64,000 nt of DNA. Source: Mucor racemosus (lineage: Eukaryota > Mucoromycota > Mucoromycetes > Mucorales > Mucoraceae). Of the stretch, positions 58,558 to 64,000 are shown in pieces. The number at the start of each line of letters is the position of its first letter. The stretch's first letter is position 1. The notes beneath the pieces were generated by a model. It searched no databases. It had not been told where the DNA came from and saw nothing but the letters and a program-made list of their open reading frames with translations. The position numbers and the translations under genes are program-made. The stretch lies in contig JAPEHQ010000028.1 in the NCBI GenBank assembly GCA_027405735.1, positions 1 through 64,000 on the forward strand. The letters run 5' to 3'.

Positions 58558-59635
58558 ATGACTGAAATCAATACAAACATCAATTTTAAAAATGATCCAC
58601 CACTCTATGATTTACAAGAAGTAATTCAACAATATCAATCACAACCTGAATTGCTTAAGTTAATTCTAACAAGTAAAGTCGAAGAAGACAAACGAAGAGC
58701 GGAAGAAGCAAAATTGCGTGCAAAAGAACTCGATCTTTATTTCCAACATAAAGAAAAGAAATCATATAAAATGCTGCCTTCAATATCATCTACACTAAAA
58801 AAGAGCCGCTCTTCCTCTTCTCCATATGTCATCCCTCCTCTTTCTCAATCTCACCAAACATCTTCTTCTTCTGCTGCTGCTGCTTATCGCAGTTATCATT
58901 CTTCAATTTCATCTACATCTTCTTCATCTGGTTCTGTTTCATCTTTATCAGAACTCGAGGAAGAAGAAGAAGAAGAAGAAGAAGATGTTCAAATGGATCA
59001 TCAACAACGTAGACATTCTGCTGCCGCTGCCATGCTGGCCATGGGAGGTGCTGCAATGAGCGATACTGCTACTACTGTGGAAACATTTTCAAATGCCTAT
59101 CCATCACCTATTGATGAACATTATAATGATGAAAAAGAAGAAACAACAACAACAACAATAACAACAACAACAGAAGAAGACGAAGATATAAATAAACCTC
59201 GTCGCAGAAGAGAAATGCAAGCCATCACAAAAATTGTTGAAACAAGAGAATTCCCCTATGTTGATAATTACTTTTGGAAGAATAATGGCAACACTGTTCA
59301 AAAAAAGACGGGTTGTAAGAGTATTTACTATAAATGCTCAAATAGTAATAAGGTACGATTATTTTTAAACGGGATTTGGCGGGGGGAAGTTGGATTAGCG
59401 GGTTTGCCCGTTATTCATTTTATTGGTCTTGTTGACATATGAAATTCATGCTTCAATTTAACCCTTCTTTCAATTTCTCACGACTTTTGATTGGCTGATT
59501 TAACTAATATATAAATTATAGGGTTGTTCTGTAAATAAAACTGTAACTGCTAGACCAAATGGTGAATATCTTATCAAATATAGAGGTTGTCATTTACAAG
59601 AGTGTGGCAGAGTCGAAAGAATAAGAGATTTATAA
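58558..59635 (+). CDS. WRKY/GCM1-like zinc-finger protein (putative transcription factor)
   Basis: Two exons (58558-59352, 59522-59635; intron 169 nt) give 302 aa. The N-terminal part has PPLYDLQEVIQQYQSQPELL followed by a charged helix (EEDKRRAEEAKLRAKELDLY). The middle is Ser-rich with an acidic run of Glu at about 141-148 and a Thr-rich run. The C-terminal ~70 residues form the domain: DNYFWKNNGN occupies the place of the WRKYGQK strand, SIYYKC begins the zinc site, and the ligands would be Cys260, Cys267, His289 and Cys293 (C-x6-C-x21-H-x3-C). The second half of the zinc site lies in exon 2. WRKY-GCM1 folds bind DNA; fungal members include Aft1/Rcs1-type factors. The start at 58558 is preferred over an upstream in-frame one because the upstream segment is poly-Phe encoded by the T tract. 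Confidence 0.78.
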
Positions 59636-59854
59636 GATCCAAAAGAAAAAATATATACCAGAATCATTTCATACTATCAGGCTCCCCCTTCTTCCTTTTT
59701 TCTTCTTCTTTTACTGTAATTTAACTATATGCTCCATCTCTCTCTCTCTATGATCCCCAATGATTAATACATAATTTACTATTCAACTAATAAAAAATAA
59801 CCGATATTATACATAAATACCGCTAAATTTTTTCTATTGTATAATCATCTCAAC

Positions 59855-60109
59855 ATGTTGGATGCTAATATTAATAAAAACACGTTAATCAGATCATCTG
59901 GTTCCACGTTAGATCCCTGTATACAGTTAGTATCGTATCACACTAATCCTTCAATAGCATTATCCTCATCATCACTTGATAAAATCAATCCAACCAAAAG
60001 ATCAGCTTCACTAAAACGTCAAAATAAACCAGCAGCTATTATTATAGTGTACAATAATCAGCAAAATGACGAGAACGATAATGAAATCTATTCATCTTGG
60101 TCTGGATAA
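59855..60109 (+). CDS. Small hypothetical protein
   Basis: An 84-codon frame from ATG, 220 bp downstream of the WRKY-like gene. It starts MLDANINKNT, contains Ser-rich and basic stretches (SSSSLDKINPTKRSASLKRQ) and ends EIYSSWSG. Preceded by ATAAATACCGCTAAATTTTT, which could serve as a promoter. No domain is recognised; the composition is protein-like rather than AT-random, but the call is tentative. Confidence 0.45.
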   Translation: MLDANINKNTLIRSSGSTLDPCIQLVSYHTNPSIALSSSSLDKINPTKRSASLKRQNKPAAIIIVYNNQQNDENDNEIYSSWSG

Positions 60110-61150
60110 TTGCTTTAATCTAATCTACTAGTCTTCCTAATTAGTATTCTTAACTTTCGCACGATATACCATATATAAATATATATATGTATTCAAACCC
60201 TAAATAGTCAGATATCAAATCACATAAATAAATTAGCTCACATGAGGAAACAAGGATATGAATGTGTATTATTTATTATAATAATTTGTCATGTAAAGTT
60301 TCCAATATTTTATAGCTCAACAATTTTTAGGATATGATGATTAAGAACCACCACCTCGATACTACCATCAATATTCATAAAGATTTATAAATATCAGGCA
60401 AAAGTTTGTTTATTTTGCATAGTGTTCGTCAAAATCTGTATCTTTAAGCATTTCAATAAAACCAACAGCAGTTGAAGGCTAAAGCATTTGATTCTTCTCA
60501 CCAAATTTGTTAATATATCATGGTTTACAGTGATCTTTCCAAATATAGAAATAATATGCTAAATGCATTTTTGAATATCTGTGCGTCGATGAATTACACT
60601 TGAGCGCAGAAGTTGTTTATCCTGGTCAGCCCAGACTACATACTAAGCATTTAATTACCATTGTGCAAGCATTGGTTTAATTATGAAATCCTTTTTTCTT
60701 TCTTTTTATAGATATCACTATAATAATTGCTTCTCGAACGGTATTTTATTTAGTACATGCTTGCTTTTCAAGAATTATTGTACGAGTTCAATAGCATGTA
60801 AATCCATAATAAGTACTAGCTGATTATCCTTGACATCTAAAATATATGTGAGTATTTTTGCTTCGAGTAAAGTGACATTGATATTCAAAATTATCAATTT
60901 TCCAAACTAGTAATATATATATACTATATCTTGAAATTGCACACTCAGATGTAATAAAACAATTGCTTATAACTACACATTTCCGACAAGCAAAAAATAC
61001 TTTAGATGACAAGCCTTTGTTTTGTAGATTTATAAAATAGACATCTATTTCTCAAAAGTACAAAAAAATACTTTAAAACCAAGAAAACAAATAGCAAATG
61101 TTTGATGACATGCAATATTCATGCATGCAACATGATTTTAATATTATAAC
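60110..61150. other. Intergenic
   Basis: AT-rich, no ORF with family features; 3' flank of the amidohydrolase gene on the right. Confidence 0.6.
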
Positions 61151-64000
61151 TTATACTTGTTGAGGAAAGCAAGTAGGGCCAGCATGTCCACCACCATTTA
61201 CCATCAATACACGAGTACCAAATTCAAAAGGATCACTGTTATAAGCAACAAAATCAGCTTTACCTCCTTTCTTCAAAACCCCTGGGCCATTCAAACTCTC
61301 ATTATCAATCAAACCAAATATTTCTGCAAGATTCCAAGTAACTAAACCTACTGCGTCTTGTGCTGTCAAATGAACATTATGTGCAAGATTCCAGCCAGCT
61401 TCCCAAATTAAATTACGAGCATCACCATTATCAACATCTGTGCTTCCTAATCCAACACGTACTTGATGTTTTAAAAGTACATCTAATACAGTACTTGGAG
61501 TAACTGGAGGCCCTGTCAAACAGAATCGAGATTGCCATGTAGTTGGAAAACAACGTGCAGGCATTAATACTACTGGAACATCTAATTGGCTCAAATGTTC
61601 AGCAACCAAATGTGATTCAGCACCACCTAAAATAACAAACTTGACATTATGATTATGTTCCTTGGAAATCACTTGTTTGATCAATAAAATAGACGCAATT
61701 TCATCCTTGTCATCAACTTGTACAACTACTGGAATCAAACCACGAGCAGCACGAGCAAAAACGTTATGAGAAGGATCTTTTTTGATGTTGGAAATCAATA
61801 AATCGCGAATTGTTGCAATTTGTTTAGAAACGGTCATTGATCCTAAAAGCAAAAGATAAGCGGGTTGATCGCATTGCATTATTATGTCAAACACTTACCA
61901 GAATGATTAATAACGAAATTCAAGGCGGCTTCTTCCTTGACTAACGCATCAACAGTATCTAAAACTGTATTTTCAACACCTGTGCGGAAAGCAACAGAGA
62001 TACCAGCAAGTAAATCAGAACCAACTTGAGGTTGGGATACAGAGGTAGTGACGCCTTTACGTTATTAATTAGCTTCATTTCATAAATGAAAAGGTACCAA
62101 ATATACACAAACCTGCTTTATATGCTTTCTGGAGATGAAGACCATTGAATTTTAAACCATCAACAGCACGTACAACCTTTTTGTACAATCCATCGTCAGT
62201 AACATCGTTTTTAGCATAACCATCTTGAGTTGTTTCTTCTGCTTGAATCTCTAAAAGGCCCAAAGGTACACCCATAGATACAATACCCTTTTTATAGGTT
62301 GAATATAAGCGTTACCATACACACTAATAAACCAAATTTTACTTACGGGAATCACAACAGCACCTCCCATCTCAAAAATAGGACTCGAATTTGGCCATTC
62401 AACGTGATCACGATCACAGTCAATACCGATACAAGATATTTCGCCCTCTTTAACCACAATATAAAGACCTTGTCCTAATTCACTAGCACTCAAAGTATTA
62501 CTTGCATTCATATAAATCTCGCTGATATTGCGTAAAACAAATGATTTAACGCCACTTGCACAAGCAGCATTGAATGATTCTGGATTATTTAAACCATGAT
62601 CTTCTAAACGCATTGTATTTTGTGAGAATGATGGTAAATAATGTCGTTCATTGTCTGTTAATGCTTCCTTTGTTGATTCAGCTTCCATCATTTGCTTTAA
62701 AACAACTTCTTGTTCAGTAACGCTCTTTCCCCATGACTTTTTGAAATCAAGTTCTTCACCATCAATAATAACATGCTTTGGACGAGCACCTAGACGTAAG
62801 GGATGACGTTCCCAAATCACAATATCGGCATCTTTTCCTACTTCAATACTGGAAAGAAAAGAAAAAAACGTTTTTCAGTGATTTATCTTTTAGTTTCATT
62901 ACTCGCTTACCTTCCAATACGATGTCCAAGCTTCAATGAATTGGCTGGTACAGTCGTAAGTGCTTGAAGTGCTTTATGTTCATTAAAACCATAATGGTAT
63001 GCCTTTTGTGCTTCATGCATTAAATCACGCTATATAAAATGAAATATGTTGAATAAATCTTCGATATTAGTCATGCATAAATATCTTATTTTACAGCATT
63101 TGTAACAGGATGATCACTCTTAAAAGCAACTGGAATGCCTGCAGCATCCAATATCTTTGGTGCATGTACATTTTGATCCCAAGCTTCTGCCTACAGATAT
63201 AAAAATAAAAGTGAGTTGGTTAACATCAAATCAGTATATTTAGCATTGCTAAAATAACCTTGTATCCCCACATGTCTAGTAAAAATTCTTTAATACCGAA
63301 TATTGCGTTGATCAATTAGACAAACCACTTACCTGCAAAGGTAGCAATTGTAATATTGGTCTTTGCACGTTTAATAATCTCAGGTACCTGCCAGGCACTT
63401 AAAGCATGATGGAAAGCTGCAATTTCGAAATCGAATTCAAGAGAATGATGTACCATAGCTTCAATATCCTGAGGTAAATAACAATGAACATTCAAATTAA
63501 CTTGTTTACGTAGAAGTGCAATCAAGCTTTCTAAATTAAGGTCTTCAGGATAGCTTTCTGTAAGACGAGTAATCTTGTATTCATCAATAGGCTTATTAGT
63601 AGGGAAGGTTTTGTGGATTCTAGCAGCAGCATCACACCAATCGTCTTGCTTGCGCATTAACTTTTGTGCTTCTTCAAATTTACGGCGGAACAAGTAATTT
63701 TCACCGAGACCTGGATAAAAAAAAAAACAAAGATAAGCATTCATTATTAATCATAAATGTCAGTATTTATATAATTACGAGTCATTGGCATCTGACGAAG
63801 TTCAGCGCCATAGTAGCCTTTAGGGTTTTCGCCACAAGCCATCTTCATGTAACGCCATACGATTTCTTCATCCTCTTCCGATACACTAGCTCCAATCAAC
63901 ATGTCTTGATTTGACAATGTCGATACAGGACGAAGTTTGATTACCGCAGCTTCACCACCCATTAGATTACCCGAACCAGGCAAGATAAGGGATGTTGTAA
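61151..64000 (-). CDS. Amidohydrolase-family protein with tandem metal-dependent hydrolase-like halves (5' end outside window)
   Basis: Multi-exon gene truncated by the window edge; at least seven introns of 45-110 nt. The visible part begins at ILPGSGNLMGGEA and continues QDMLIGASVSEEDEEIVWRY, then a charged helical section, then VNLNVHCYLPQDIEAMVHHS (His-x-His metal-type motif). AFHHALSAW, AGIPVAFKSDHPVTNARDLM (metal-binding Asp) and ALTTVPANSLKLGHRIGSIE followed by KDADIVIWERHPL form the classic C-terminal end of an amidohydrolase barrel. A second, degenerate unit follows to FPQQV, including IDCDRDHVEW, GLGSTDVDNGDARNLIWEAG, TWNLAEIFGL and KGGKADFVAYNSDPFEFGTR. Fungal proteins of this double type are annotated as imidazolonepropionase-like or CE9-like amidohydrolases; the substrate is unknown. 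Confidence 0.85.

Overview
The window is one end of a eukaryotic chromosome. It opens with an uninterrupted CCCTAA telomere array (1-118) and decayed telomere-like sequence, then about 8 kb of subtelomeric DNA: an ATTT microsatellite, minisatellites, long T tracts and a RecQ-type telomere-linked helicase gene. High A+T, introns mostly of 46-112 nt with GTAAGT-like donors, and the gene set (chitin-deacetylase-like protein, ricin-B-fold/YPP-repeat protein, LIM-RhoGAP of the Lrg1 type, secreted LRR and GPI-like proteins, tandem amidohydrolase) indicate a fungus, most likely an early-diverging one of the Mucoromycota (Mucorales-like). That placement is inference; no rRNA or other marker gene is present.

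Layout: 1-2825 telomere and tandem repeats; 2821-7003 TLH-type helicase (minus, one apparent frameshift); 7330-9590 GAAGG-type minisatellites and decayed repeats; 10481-19317 secreted or cell-surface type genes (ricin-B/YPP protein, GPI-like serine/glycine protein, ten-exon LRR protein) and a small C2-domain protein; 19733-28389 two near-identical 1.39-kb repeats in opposite orientation that bracket a chitin-deacetylase-like gene and a tyrosine-type aminotransferase gene; 28951-32764 two housekeeping genes (CCT eta, Trm6/Gcd10); 32993-41780 gene-free, repeat-rich; 41791-46595 holo-ACP synthase and LIM-RhoGAP; 46600-58550 a second gene-free repeat island; 58558-59635 a WRKY/GCM1-like zinc-finger protein; 59855-60109 a small uncertain ORF; 61151-64000 a tandem amidohydrolase that runs off the window.

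The most distinctive content lies in the repeats. Family R1 (about 1.4 kb, five copies) forms the inverted pair. Family R2 (about 1.2 kb, three copies) carries a broken piece of a cytoplasmic dynein intermediate chain gene still joined to its splice sites, which suggests gene-fragment capture at the DNA level. A 490-bp TG...CA insertion with a 5-bp duplication looks like a solo LTR inside another repeat. I found no tRNA, rRNA, CRISPR or bacterial-type operon. Exon boundaries were worked out by hand from GT-AG signals, frame continuity and family motifs; the summed exon lengths are multiples of three in every complete gene except the helicase.
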